Part shown: positions 55,560 through 63,999 of the stretch, in pieces | Position numbering within the stretch: the stretch's first letter is position 1 | Layout of the letters: each line of letters opens with the position of its first letter | DNA from: CBDEUK01 sp965250225 | Lineage (GTDB): Bacteria > Pseudomonadota > Gammaproteobacteria > Eutrophobiales > Eutrophobiaceae | NCBI GenBank assembly: GCA_965250225.1 | Contig: CBDFNQ010000026.1 | Coordinates: 62,001-126,000, forward strand | Length of the DNA: 64,000 nt | Reading direction: 5' to 3' | Position numbers and translations under genes: made by a program | Notes under the pieces: generated by a model | Told to the model about the DNA's origin: nothing | Seen by the model: the letters and a program-made list of their open reading frames with translations, nothing else | Database searches by the model: none

Positions 55560-56765
55560 ATGTTTCTTAAAAGTACCGACCTCGATTTAGCGAATAAGAA
55601 AATATTGATGCGCGTTGATTTCAACGTACCTCTCAAGGATGGTGTGGTTCAAGATGACACGCGCATAAAAGCCTCATTACCTGCTATCAATGCTTGTCTC
55701 AGAGTTGGCGCCAAAGTGATATTGATGTCGCATCTTGGCCGTCCAACAGAAGGAAAATATGACGAGGCCTTTTCTCTGGCGCCAGTTGCCGAGGTACTCA
55801 GTGAATTAATTAAACAAGATGTTTCAATAATCAAAGACTGGCAGGAAAGAGACAGTGCCACCTTTCCTGATATTTGCATTCTGGAAAATATACGTTTTGC
55901 CATTGGTGAAAAAACAAATGACGATGACCTGGCACGAAAGATGGCAAGCCTGTGTGATGTGTTTGTTAATGATGCCTTTGCAACATCCCACCGTGCGCAG
56001 GCATCAACCTGTGGTGTTGCTAAATATGCACCTATCTCGTGTGCAGGCCCTTTACTGGTCGCAGAGATTGAAGCCTTGTCAAATGCACTGAATGACCCTG
56101 CCAAACCCATGATCGCTATTGTCGGCGGCGCTAAAGTGTCAACCAAGTTGACCATACTGGATAGCTTGTCTGAAAAAGTCGACCAATTAATTGTCGGTGG
56201 AGGTATTGCCAATACATTCCTGAAAGCTTCTGGCCATAACATAGGTCAATCACTACATGAAGCTAACCTGGTCGATGAGGCCAAACGCATAATCAGTAAA
56301 AGTAACAAAGCTGGGAAAGAAATACCGTTACCCGTTGACGTTGTTTGCGCAAAGGAATTTTCTGAAGATGCCATTGCAACACTTAAAGATATCAATGAAG
56401 TTAAAGACGACGATCAGATCCTTGATGTTGGATCAGTTACTCAAGAAAACCAGCGAAAGATATTGGCTCAGGCAAAAACCATTGTCTGGAATGGCCCATT
56501 AGGCGTTTTTGAATTTGAAAAATTCAGTCATGGAACCAGGTCACTGGGAGAGTCGATTGCCAATAGCGAGGCATTTTCGATTGCCGGTGGTGGTGATACT
56601 TTATCAGCTATTTCAAAATTCAATTTAACAGAACAGATTTCTTATATTTCTACCGGAGGAGGCGCCTTTCTTGAACTTCTTGAAGGTAAAACGCTGCCAG
56701 CTGTGGCCATCCTCGAAGAATCGGCTCGTGCATGGGAAGCCATGGAACGCGCAAGAGAATATTAA
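55560..56765 (+). CDS. pgk: Phosphoglycerate kinase
   Basis: A 401-residue kinase. The N-terminal RVDFNVPLKDG, HLGRPTEG, ENIRF and GGAKVSTK motifs and the C-terminal GGGDTLSAISKFN and STGGGAFLELLEGK are all present. It sits between gap and pyk with short spacers, so the cluster is likely one transcription unit. Confidence 0.97.
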   Translation: MFLKSTDLDLANKKILMRVDFNVPLKDGVVQDDTRIKASLPAINACLRVGAKVILMSHLGRPTEGKYDEAFSLAPVAEVLSELIKQDVSIIKDWQERDSATFPDICILENIRFAIGEKTNDDDLARKMASLCDVFVNDAFATSHRAQASTCGVAKYAPISCAGPLLVAEIEALSNALNDPAKPMIAIVGGAKVSTKLTILDSLSEKVDQLIVGGGIANTFLKASGHNIGQSLHEANLVDEAKRIISKSNKAGKEIPLPVDVVCAKEFSEDAIATLKDINEVKDDDQILDVGSVTQENQRKILAQAKTIVWNGPLGVFEFEKFSHGTRSLGESIANSEAFSIAGGGDTLSAISKFNLTEQISYISTGGGAFLELLEGKTLPAVAILEESARAWEAMERAREY

Positions 56766-56792
56766 GTAAGAGGTTATAAATTATACTTTAAA

Positions 56793-58235
56793 ATGAGAAG
56801 AACAAAAATTATTGTGACCCTGGGCCCGGCAACGGATAAACCAGGCATGTTAGAAAAATTATTTGATAACGGTATGGATGTCGTACGTCTGAATTACTCG
56901 CACTCTACCCAGGAGGAACATCAGAAACGCCTTGAAGCGGTTCGAAAATTGTCACTAGAACGCCATCATGCTGTAGGAGTCATCGCGGATTTACAAGGCC
57001 CGAAAATTCGTATTCAAAAATTTGGTGCCGGCAAAGTACATTTACATGAAGGTGATACATTCACCTTCGACACAGACCTGTCACAATCCGATGGTGACCA
57101 GAAACACGTAGGTGTCAGTTATAAGGATTTACCGAAAGACGTAAAAGCCGGCGATTCATTACTGCTCGATGACGGACGAATAGAAGTGCGTGTCAAAGAG
57201 ATCAGCAAACACGAAGTAAAGTGTGATGTTATTATCGGTGGCGAGTTATCAGATCGAAAAGGCATGAACCTCAGGGGTGGTGGTTTATCCGCTGCATCAC
57301 TGACCAAGAAAGATCACGACGACCTAAAACATGCGATAAAAATTGGTGCAGATTTTATTGCCGTCTCTTTTACCCGTAATGCTAAAGACATCCATGAAGC
57401 ACGTGCCTTAATAGAAACTGAAGGTGGCAGTGCCGGTATTATTGCCAAGATAGAGCGTTCTGAAGCACTGGACGAGATTGAGGCTATCATTGAAGCTTCA
57501 GACATTATCATGATCGCCAGAGGTGACCTCGGCGTCGAAATTGGTGATGCAAGTTTACCTCCGGTACAAAAACAATTGATCAAACAAGCGCGTGAAATGG
57601 ACAGAGGGACGATCATTGCAACTCAGATGATGGAATCCATGATCTCATCGCCTGTCTCTACCCGTGCTGAAGTATTTGATGTGGCCAATGCCGTGTTGGA
57701 TGGCACCGATGCAGTGATGTTATCGGGTGAAACCAGCATCGGCCAACACCCGGACAAAGTGGTCAAGGCGATGTCTTTAATCTGTGAAGAAACGGAAAAG
57801 CAACGCATGACACGCGTTTCAGATCACCGTATCAACCAACGTTTTGAATCGATAGGTGAAGCTATTGCTATGTCTACCATGTATGCAGCGAATCACATTG
57901 GCGCAAAAGCCATAGCAGCCTTAACCGAATCTGGCTCAACCTGCGTCTGGATGTCACGTATCAGTTCTGGCATTCCAATCTTTGCCTTTACACGGCATGA
58001 AGGAAGTCGTCGCAAAGCCACTCTGTATCGAGGTGTTTATCCAGTAAAGTTTGATATAACACACAGCGATCCACTCGAAGTCAACAAAGAAATTATTGAG
58101 TCATTGATGGAAAAGAACCACATCACAGAAGGTGATATTGTACTGATCACTAAAGGTGATTTGCGTGGCACTCGCGGTAAAACTAATAATATGAAGATCA
58201 TCCGTGTGGGTGAGGCAATAGAACACCATATATAA
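56793..58235 (+). CDS. pyk: Pyruvate kinase
   Basis: A 480-residue pyruvate kinase. RRTKIIVTLGPATDKP, VVRLNYSHST, the active-site IIAKIERSEALDEIEAII segment with its catalytic Lys, MIARGDLGVEIG and the ATQMMESMI motif are present. There is no C-terminal extra domain. The ATG follows a weak AAGAGG sequence. A 200-bp gap separates it from fba. Confidence 0.95.
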   Translation: MRRTKIIVTLGPATDKPGMLEKLFDNGMDVVRLNYSHSTQEEHQKRLEAVRKLSLERHHAVGVIADLQGPKIRIQKFGAGKVHLHEGDTFTFDTDLSQSDGDQKHVGVSYKDLPKDVKAGDSLLLDDGRIEVRVKEISKHEVKCDVIIGGELSDRKGMNLRGGGLSAASLTKKDHDDLKHAIKIGADFIAVSFTRNAKDIHEARALIETEGGSAGIIAKIERSEALDEIEAIIEASDIIMIARGDLGVEIGDASLPPVQKQLIKQAREMDRGTIIATQMMESMISSPVSTRAEVFDVANAVLDGTDAVMLSGETSIGQHPDKVVKAMSLICEETEKQRMTRVSDHRINQRFESIGEAIAMSTMYAANHIGAKAIAALTESGSTCVWMSRISSGIPIFAFTRHEGSRRKATLYRGVYPVKFDITHSDPLEVNKEIIESLMEKNHITEGDIVLITKGDLRGTRGKTNNMKIIRVGEAIEHHI

Positions 58236-58435
58236 ATTAAGACCTTGTTCGGCTCATAGGGATAAACTATATAAGAACATCCGTAACAATTTTTTTTTAA
58301 TATAAAACAGGGAATACGGTCGCTAAAGAAAGGAATTCACTCAGCTGTAAAAATCACTCTGACTGGAAATAGGCATTGACGGTTTATATACTTCGTCAAC
58401 ACACAGAAATTAGAGATAATTAATAGAGGAATAAA

Positions 58436-59458
58436 ATGAGCGCGCAACAACTTGAACAAACTGCAAAGGCCATGGTTGCCAAAGGCAAAGGCATTCTCGC
58501 TATCGACGAAAGTTCTCCAACCATCAAAAATCGCTTTGACAGTATTAATCTTGAATCGACTGAAGAAAACCGTCGTGCCTACCGTGATTTATTGATCACA
58601 AATCCGGGTGGGTCTGATTATATCAGTGGCATGATTTTGTTTGACGAAACCATTCGTCAGTCAACCTCCGATGGCACTCCGTTTTCAAAATCTTTAATTG
58701 ATCAAGGCATCATGCCGGGTATCAAAGTCGACGCCGGTGCAAAAGATCTTGCCGGACATCCGGGTGAAAAAGTCACCGAAGGTTTAGATGGACTGCGTGA
58801 TCGTCTGGCTGAATACCATTCGCTTGGGGCCAAATTTGCCAAATGGCGCGCCGTGATCACCATTGGTGAGAGCATTCCAAGTCGTGCTTGTATCGAAGCC
58901 AATGCCCATGCACTGGCACGTTATGCAGCACTGTGTCAGGAAGCGGGTATCGTACCGATGGTAGAACCAGAGGTAATGATGGAGGCGGATAACACCATCG
59001 ACACTTGTTATGATGTTACGAGTGAAACATTAACAACCTTGTTCAATGAACTGTATCGACAAAACGTCACTATGGAACACACTATCCTGAAAACCAATAT
59101 GGTGGTTTCAGGCAAGCAATGTTCTACACAGGCAGGGGTACAGGAAGTGACTGATAAAACCGTTCAATGTTTATTAAACTGTGTACCTGCTTCCATTCCA
59201 GGCATTGTCTTTTTATCGGGTGGACAGGCTTCTATCGCCGCGACGGAACATCTGAACGCAATGAATGCCAGCTATAAAAACCTGCCGTGGCCATTAAGTT
59301 TTTCTTATGGCCGCGCATTGCAGGCAGATTGCCTGAAAAGCTGGAGTGGTAAAGCCGAAAATCTCGACGGTGCACGCAAGGTTCTATCGCATCGCGAAAA
59401 ATGCAATAGTCTGGCATGTACTGGTGACTATAACGAATCAGTAGAAAGTGCTGCGTAA
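58436..59458 (+). CDS. fba: Class I fructose-bisphosphate aldolase
   Basis: A 340-residue Schiff-base aldolase of the class I (eukaryote-like) family: GILAIDESSPTIKNRFDSI, GGSDYISGMILFDETIRQ, GAKFAKWRAVITI, VEPEVMM and the Schiff-base Lys in HTILKTNMV. Class I aldolases of this type are less usual in bacteria than class II. TAGAGGAAT immediately upstream provides a strong ribosome-binding site. It follows pyk after 200 bp and ends the carbon cluster; a repeat island follows. Confidence 0.94.
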   Translation: MSAQQLEQTAKAMVAKGKGILAIDESSPTIKNRFDSINLESTEENRRAYRDLLITNPGGSDYISGMILFDETIRQSTSDGTPFSKSLIDQGIMPGIKVDAGAKDLAGHPGEKVTEGLDGLRDRLAEYHSLGAKFAKWRAVITIGESIPSRACIEANAHALARYAALCQEAGIVPMVEPEVMMEADNTIDTCYDVTSETLTTLFNELYRQNVTMEHTILKTNMVVSGKQCSTQAGVQEVTDKTVQCLLNCVPASIPGIVFLSGGQASIAATEHLNAMNASYKNLPWPLSFSYGRALQADCLKSWSGKAENLDGARKVLSHREKCNSLACTGDYNESVESAA

Positions 59459-59496
59459 GCTTTTTTCTTACCATTCAGGATCAGAGTAAAATCACA

Positions 59497-59723
59497 CTTA
59501 CTTAATTTAGAATCACCGTCATCCCGGCGCGACCGCCATGGAAGGCGAGAGAGTAAGAAATGCAGGAGCATTTTCTTGCTACAGCCGGGATCCAGACTTA
59601 CAGAGAAAGGTTGTTTTTCATGGATTCCGGCCTCGGTTCGGACTCCTGTTTCACCCTGTCTCCTCCATCCGTGGAGTCGTGCGCCGGAACGATAGTAAGT
59701 TTAGAATAATTCCTGACTTAAGT
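59497..59723. repeat. Repeat island with GGA-loop hairpins, related to 28427-28838
   Basis: The left end ACTTACTTAA (59497-59506) and a weaker right end CTTAAGT (59717-59723) resemble the ends of the 28.4-kb island. Inside are half RRRPVSS/CCCGGC palindromes and three GGA-type hairpins: 59534-59547 (CGCC-ATGGAA-GGCG, plus), 59552-59580 (12-bp stem, AGGA, plus) and 59663-59676 (CTCCA/TGGAG, CGGA on the minus strand). No gene is seen between fba and the small gene at 59772. Confidence 0.75.
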
Positions 59724-59771
59724 TAAAAAACCGTTCTCCTTTAACCCGATTTACTTTTTTCAAAATATCTT

Positions 59772-60044
59772 ATGAATGACGAAACAACCACATTATCAGA
59801 CGTGGCACAAGCCGCCTTGGCAGCTTATGAAAATATGGCGCAAAGCAAGTATGGCTATTATTCGCATTTACAAATGATCGAAGAAAAGTACAAGGACGGT
59901 GGTAATGCCACTGAAGAAGAAGACGATGCATTGGGCAAGCTACTGCTGGCCCATGATAAATGCGTGACAGAATTCAATCAGGCAATGGAAAAAATAACCG
60001 ATGCCGATGATCGTATGGTCTTGATCAAGTGCATGAGTGGGTAA
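59772..60044 (+). CDS. Small conserved-looking acidic protein, unknown function
   Basis: A 90-residue soluble protein with a predicted all-helical structure: VAQAALAAYENMAQSKYGYYSHLQ, then an acidic TEEEDDALGKLLLAHDKCV and a terminal ADDRMVLIKCMSG. I do not recognise the family. Codon use looks like its neighbours. A plain ATG start and no overlapping genes support it as real. Confidence 0.55.
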   Translation: MNDETTTLSDVAQAALAAYENMAQSKYGYYSHLQMIEEKYKDGGNATEEEDDALGKLLLAHDKCVTEFNQAMEKITDADDRMVLIKCMSG

Positions 60045-60152
60045 AACACCTTTCATTTACAGATTATTTTATCTCTTGTTCATTGGTTAAACCTAAAACA
60101 CTCCTTGGCAGCGTAACCTAAAAGGTTACAATAAAATTTATGATAACCAGCT

Positions 60153-60716
60153 ATGTTCATTAAGGGATTAGAACGTTTCTACAAAACTGGTAAATCGTCT
60201 GGCATACAAGCAAAACATGCCAAACGTTTAAGGTTAATACTCACCAACCTTGATCAGGTTGAAAACTCACAAGATATGGACTTACCCGGTTTACGGCTAC
60301 ACGAACTAAAAGGCAGCCGTAAAAATATTTGGGCTGTTTTTGTCAGTGGCAACTGGAGAGTAACATTTCGATTCATGGGTCGGGATGCTGAAATAGTCAA
60401 TTATGAGGATTATCACTTAATGAGTATGCATAACCCTGCACATCCGGGTGAAATTCTAAAAGAGTTGCTAATCATTCCTTTGGATCTCACCATTACTGAT
60501 GCTTCTGAGCATTTAAATGTCAGTCGCAAAACACTTTCAAAAGTATTAAATGGTAGAGGCGCAATAACACCAGAGATGGCGTTACGCTTAGAGTTGGTAT
60601 TTAAAAACCCATCAGCTGATCATTGGCTTCGTCTTCAAAATGCTTATGACCTTTGGCAATCTCGCAAAAATAAATCTGATTTACATGTTCAACCTTATCG
60701 TAGTAATTACGCATAA
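60153..60716 (+). CDS. higBA: HigB-HigA toxin-antitoxin fused in one reading frame
   Basis: Residues 1-92 are HigB (RelE-like mRNA interferase that acts on the ribosome): GIQAKHAKRLRLILTNLDQ, LPGLRLHELKGSRKNIWAV, GNWRVTFRF and NYEDYH. From about residue 95 follows HigA (Xre helix-turn-helix antitoxin): MHNPAHPGEILKE, SRKTLSKVLNGRGAITPEMALRLE and HWLRLQNAYDLWQ. There is no stop between them, while normal loci have HigB ending ...YEDYH-stop. The canonical HigB start MITSYVH is also visible at 60140-60160 but one base out of frame. The fused protein may be inactive or a natural fusion. Confidence 0.82.
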   Translation: MFIKGLERFYKTGKSSGIQAKHAKRLRLILTNLDQVENSQDMDLPGLRLHELKGSRKNIWAVFVSGNWRVTFRFMGRDAEIVNYEDYHLMSMHNPAHPGEILKELLIIPLDLTITDASEHLNVSRKTLSKVLNGRGAITPEMALRLELVFKNPSADHWLRLQNAYDLWQSRKNKSDLHVQPYRSNYA

Positions 60717-60759
60717 AGGCTTATCGATTAATTCTCGTTGAAAGACTGCTTTATGAATT

Positions 60760-61479
60760 CTATCTCCGCCGAATAATTTTCTGCAGCCGTTTCGATCCAT
60801 GCGCTTTGTGAAATAAACCGACATTGCGATCTTTCATAAAGGGGATCAGCAACATCCCGGCAATAAAACCACCGATGTGTGCATACCAGGCAACTCCCCC
60901 ACCTTCAGACGAAGTCATGAGTGAATTCGTTATCTGTATCAGGAACCAGAACCCAAGTACTAACGCGGCTGGTAGACGAAATAGTAAAACAGGAGGTATG
61001 AACACAAGCACTTTGGCTTTGGGATAGAGTAATAAATAGGCACCGAGTACTCCGGAGATTGCTCCACTGGCACCAATCATGGGTATCTGTGAATCCGGGT
61101 TTTGCAAAACCTGGCCAGCGACTGCGGCAATACCACAGAGGATATAGAAAAGTATAAAACGAACATGACCCATAGAGTCTTCAACGTTATTGCCGAATAT
61201 CCACAGATACAGCATATTGCCGGCAAGATGCATAAAACCACCATGCATAAACATCGAGGTTAAAACGGTTAATTCAGCCGGGATGTGATACAGCTCTAAC
61301 GGCAATTCAGCCTTGTTTAACAGAACCGATGGGATCACACCCAGGCTGAACACCATCTGTTGGTTGCCTTCCGCGCCTAGCGATGTCTGCCAGACAAAGA
61401 CCAGGATACAAATAACAATAAACGTTATCGTAACAAGCGGTCTTATATGGGTCGGATTATCGTCGTGTAATGGGATCAA
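60760..61479 (-). CDS. Rhomboid-family intramembrane serine protease
   Basis: A 239-residue protein with six transmembrane helices. The catalytic Ser is in GASGAISGVLGAYL and the catalytic His in WYAHIGGFIAGM; the FMHGGFMHLAGNMLYLWIFG loop carries the conserved HxxxN. The enzyme would cleave membrane protein segments; its substrate is unknown. It is the last gene of the purC-can-rhomboid group on the minus strand, 12 bp after can. Confidence 0.9.
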   Translation of the reverse strand: MIPLHDDNPTHIRPLVTITFIVICILVFVWQTSLGAEGNQQMVFSLGVIPSVLLNKAELPLELYHIPAELTVLTSMFMHGGFMHLAGNMLYLWIFGNNVEDSMGHVRFILFYILCGIAAVAGQVLQNPDSQIPMIGASGAISGVLGAYLLLYPKAKVLVFIPPVLLFRLPAALVLGFWFLIQITNSLMTSSEGGGVAWYAHIGGFIAGMLLIPFMKDRNVGLFHKAHGSKRLQKIIRRR

Positions 61480-61491
61480 TCGAATTTAACT

Positions 61492-62094
61492 CTATTGCTG
61501 CAAGAGTTGACCCGATTCAATATCAAAATACCAGCCATGTATACTAAGTTTATTCTCCAGCACCGCATCCTTGATAAAGGGAAAGGTCATAAGATTTCCG
61601 ACCGACAATGATATCGCTTCCTGTTCACACAGTTTGCATTGTTCCTCAAAAGACTCATGTGCGTGCATAGCCATGATTCGATTTTTAGCCGGCGCTACTA
61701 TTTGCATCCACGGTTCAATAAAACCACCCCCCGTCCCGATCGGCTCATCTTTCATCAAACTCTGAATACCTCCGCAATGTGCATGACCGAGGATCACAAT
61801 GTGTTCGACTTTTAAATATTTAACCGCATACTCCAACGCCGCACTGGTACCATGAGTCTTCTTATCATCAACACAGGCCGGAACCAGATTGGCAACATTA
61901 CGTACCACAAATACCTCTCCCGGCTCAGCATCGAGAATTTGCACCGGATGTACTCTCGAATCACAACACGCTATGACTATGGTCTTGGGAAATTGCCCCC
62001 TGTTGACTAATTGTTCATAAAGCTCAGGTTTATCCACATAATATTGTTGTTTAAACCGCTCGAAGCCAGCCAATAAACTATCTAATGTCTTCAT
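61492..62094 (-). CDS. can: Beta-class carbonic anhydrase
   Basis: A 200-residue zinc enzyme interconverting CO2 and bicarbonate. Ligands are in CCDSRVHP (Cys and the Asp/Arg dyad) and HAHCGG (His, Cys). GEVFVVRNVANLVP and GTSAALEYAVKYL are typical. The ATG overlaps the 3' end of purC, so they are cotranscribed; bicarbonate is used upstream in purine synthesis, which fits the pairing but is not proof of a functional link. Confidence 0.94.
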   Translation of the reverse strand: MKTLDSLLAGFERFKQQYYVDKPELYEQLVNRGQFPKTIVIACCDSRVHPVQILDAEPGEVFVVRNVANLVPACVDDKKTHGTSAALEYAVKYLKVEHIVILGHAHCGGIQSLMKDEPIGTGGGFIEPWMQIVAPAKNRIMAMHAHESFEEQCKLCEQEAISLSVGNLMTFPFIKDAVLENKLSIHGWYFDIESGQLLQQ

Positions 62095-62993
62095 AATAAA
62101 TTTCCTTCAGGAACTAGTCGGTTAAAGGCCTCCTGATATTTATCAGCTGTATTATCAATAACAGACTGAGGCAAATGCGGACCAGGATCTGTTTTATCCC
62201 AGTCCAGTGTTTCCAGATAATCACGAACATATTGCTTATCAAAACTCGGCGGGCTACTGCCCACAACGTAAGAATCAACCGGCCAGAAACGTGAGGAATC
62301 TGGCGTTAATATTTCATCCATTAATACCAGTTGATCATTTTCATCAAGGCCAAATTCAAATTTGGTATCAGCAATTATAATCCCTTTACTTAAAGCATAT
62401 TCCGCTGCTTGATGATAGAGATCGAGACTGACCTGATTAATTTGACCGGCCAGATCTTCGCCAATCAAGTTCACAGTCTCCTGGTAACTAATATTTTGAT
62501 CATGATCCCCAATCGCCGCCTTGGTCGACGGTGTATAAACTGGCTCGGAAAGTTTTTCTGCCTGTCTTAAATCTGACGCTAACTGAATGCCACAAACCTC
62601 ACCCGACTGTTGGTAATCGTTCCAGCCGGAACCAATCAAATAGCCTCGAACGATGGCCTCAACCGGCAGGGCTTTTAATTTTTTAACAATGATATAGCGC
62701 CCAGCAATTGCTTCCTGCTCTTTCTTATCAGAGAGGACAGTCGCTAAATCAATATTAGTCAGATGATTTTTCACCAGGCCACTGAATCGCTCAAACCAGA
62801 AATTTGACACCGAGGTCAGTACAATACCTTTTCTCGGGATCGGATCGGGTAATATCACATCAAATGCAGAGAGACGATCACTGGTAACAATCAACATGTA
62901 ATTATCGTCTATAGTGAAGATGTCACGCACCTTGCCGCGATACTGCAACTTCAGGGTTTGAATAGGTGTATCAAATAATGCTTCTTGACTCAT
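62091..62993 (-). CDS. purC: SAICAR synthetase (phosphoribosylaminoimidazole-succinocarboxamide synthase)
   Basis: A 300-residue purine enzyme of the yeast/Gram-negative longer type: LQYRGKVRDIFTIDD, LIVTSDRLSAFDVILPDPIP, KALPVEAIVRGYLIGSGW, SPTSKA-like STKAAIGDHD, IADTKFEFGLDE and DEILTPDSSRFWPVD. It joins CAIR and aspartate. It overlaps can at the 3' end by 4 bp. Confidence 0.96.
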   Translation of the reverse strand: MSQEALFDTPIQTLKLQYRGKVRDIFTIDDNYMLIVTSDRLSAFDVILPDPIPRKGIVLTSVSNFWFERFSGLVKNHLTNIDLATVLSDKKEQEAIAGRYIIVKKLKALPVEAIVRGYLIGSGWNDYQQSGEVCGIQLASDLRQAEKLSEPVYTPSTKAAIGDHDQNISYQETVNLIGEDLAGQINQVSLDLYHQAAEYALSKGIIIADTKFEFGLDENDQLVLMDEILTPDSSRFWPVDSYVVGSSPPSFDKQYVRDYLETLDWDKTDPGPHLPQSVIDNTADKYQEAFNRLVPEGNLL

Positions 62994-63148
62994 GCTTGAA
63001 TACTGGTTTTGTTTTTTCCTGTATTTTCACACACATATCCAGTCATGACCAAGTTTCTTGATCATCCGACTCACTGAAAATATCTGCAATATCCAGCTTT
63101 TCAACAGTGTGTTAATGTGTAAAAAATAATTAACCTGTTCGAAAACAA

Positions 63149-63547
63149 ATGCAAAAACCAAATCCCACCCGAGGCATGCATCATGTTGCGCTGAACGTGA
63201 AAGACCTGGCTGCGGCAGAGAACTTTTATGTCAATCTTCTCGGCATGCAAGTCGAATGGCGGCCAGATGCCGACAATGTCTATCTTTGCTCGGGTAATGA
63301 TAATGTCGCATTACACAAAATCCCTGAGAGTGAAACGTTTGAGAGTGCACAACACCTTGACCACATAGGCTATATCCTCAAAACATTGGATGATGTTGAT
63401 GACTGGTATGAATTTTTATCAGCTCACAAGGTGAAAATGAAAACCAAACCCAGGACGCATCGTGATGGAGCAAGAAGTTTTTATTGTTATGATCCAGAAG
63501 GCACAGTCGTGCAGATGATCTTTCACCCACCTTTGGCGCATGTATGA
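63149..63547 (+). CDS. VOC-superfamily (glyoxalase/dioxygenase-fold) protein
   Basis: A 132-residue protein of one VOC module pair. MHHVALNVKDLAAAENFYVNLLGM, DHIGYILKTLDDVD, and FYCYDPEGTVVQMIF supply the metal-binding His, His and Glu positions. It may be a glyoxalase, a fosfomycin-type enzyme or a dioxygenase-like protein; no evidence decides. It is divergent from purC and is followed by a 24-bp palindrome. Confidence 0.85.
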   Translation: MQKPNPTRGMHHVALNVKDLAAAENFYVNLLGMQVEWRPDADNVYLCSGNDNVALHKIPESETFESAQHLDHIGYILKTLDDVDDWYEFLSAHKVKMKTKPRTHRDGARSFYCYDPEGTVVQMIFHPPLAHV

Positions 63548-63553
63548 ATACCT

Positions 63554-63577
63554 GGGGACAGGCTTAAGCCTGTCCCC
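63554..63577. terminator. 24-bp perfect palindrome between convergent genes
   Basis: GGGGACAGGCTTAAGCCTGTCCCC is self-complementary over its full length and lies 7 bp after the VOC stop and directly at the stop of the converging hydrolase. It can act as a shared terminator or is a REP-like repeat akin to the GGGTCAG palindromes; no T run follows. Confidence 0.55.
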
Positions 63578-63999
63578 TATTGTTTAGGAATTTTCTGGAT
63601 CAAAGCAGGCCATTGCTCCAACCAGCAACACCGATGATCAAAACCGGGAACTATTTTTAACTGAATGTCTTTTGTTCGTCTCATCTTAGCCAGATAGCTG
63701 CGCACAACCAGTGGCGGAACAATCTCGTCTTCAGCACCGACAAGATGCAGCTGTGGGATGGTTTCCAGTCGCTGCCGATAATCCTGCGGATTGAGTGAAT
63801 TGTGCATGGGTGATAAACCATGATGATCGGTCCAGGCATCCAGATCTAGATTGGCTGCAATCGTCACGAATGAAGCAACATCCTCTCGCTGTGCGGCAAT
63901 CAGGGCAGCAATGGTTCCGCCTCCGGAATATCCTATCAATCGCAAACGCTTATAAATACCTTTCTGCTTGATCTGATCAATCACTGAATTGTATGACTG
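63577..63999 (-). CDS. Alpha/beta hydrolase, C-terminal part (5' truncated by window edge)
   Basis: The frame is open to the window end, so the N-terminus lies beyond. The nucleophile elbow is GYSGGGTIAAL (Ser), the acid is in VGAEDEIVPP (Asp) and the His in GFDHRCCW, i.e. a complete catalytic triad of the alpha/beta-hydrolase fold. The spacing resembles serine hydrolases of the dienelactone hydrolase/lipase-like group. Substrate unknown. Confidence 0.82.
   Translation of the reverse strand, partial: QSYNSVIDQIKQKGIYKRLRLIGYSGGGTIAALIAAQREDVASFVTIAANLDLDAWTDHHGLSPMHNSLNPQDYRQRLETIPQLHLVGAEDEIVPPLVVRSYLAKMRRTKDIQLKIVPGFDHRCCWLEQWPALIQKIPKQ

Noticed and set aside
55649..56242. 197-codon minus-strand frame inside pgk
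   Set aside because: Antisense shadow; pgk motifs in the plus-strand frame are unambiguous.
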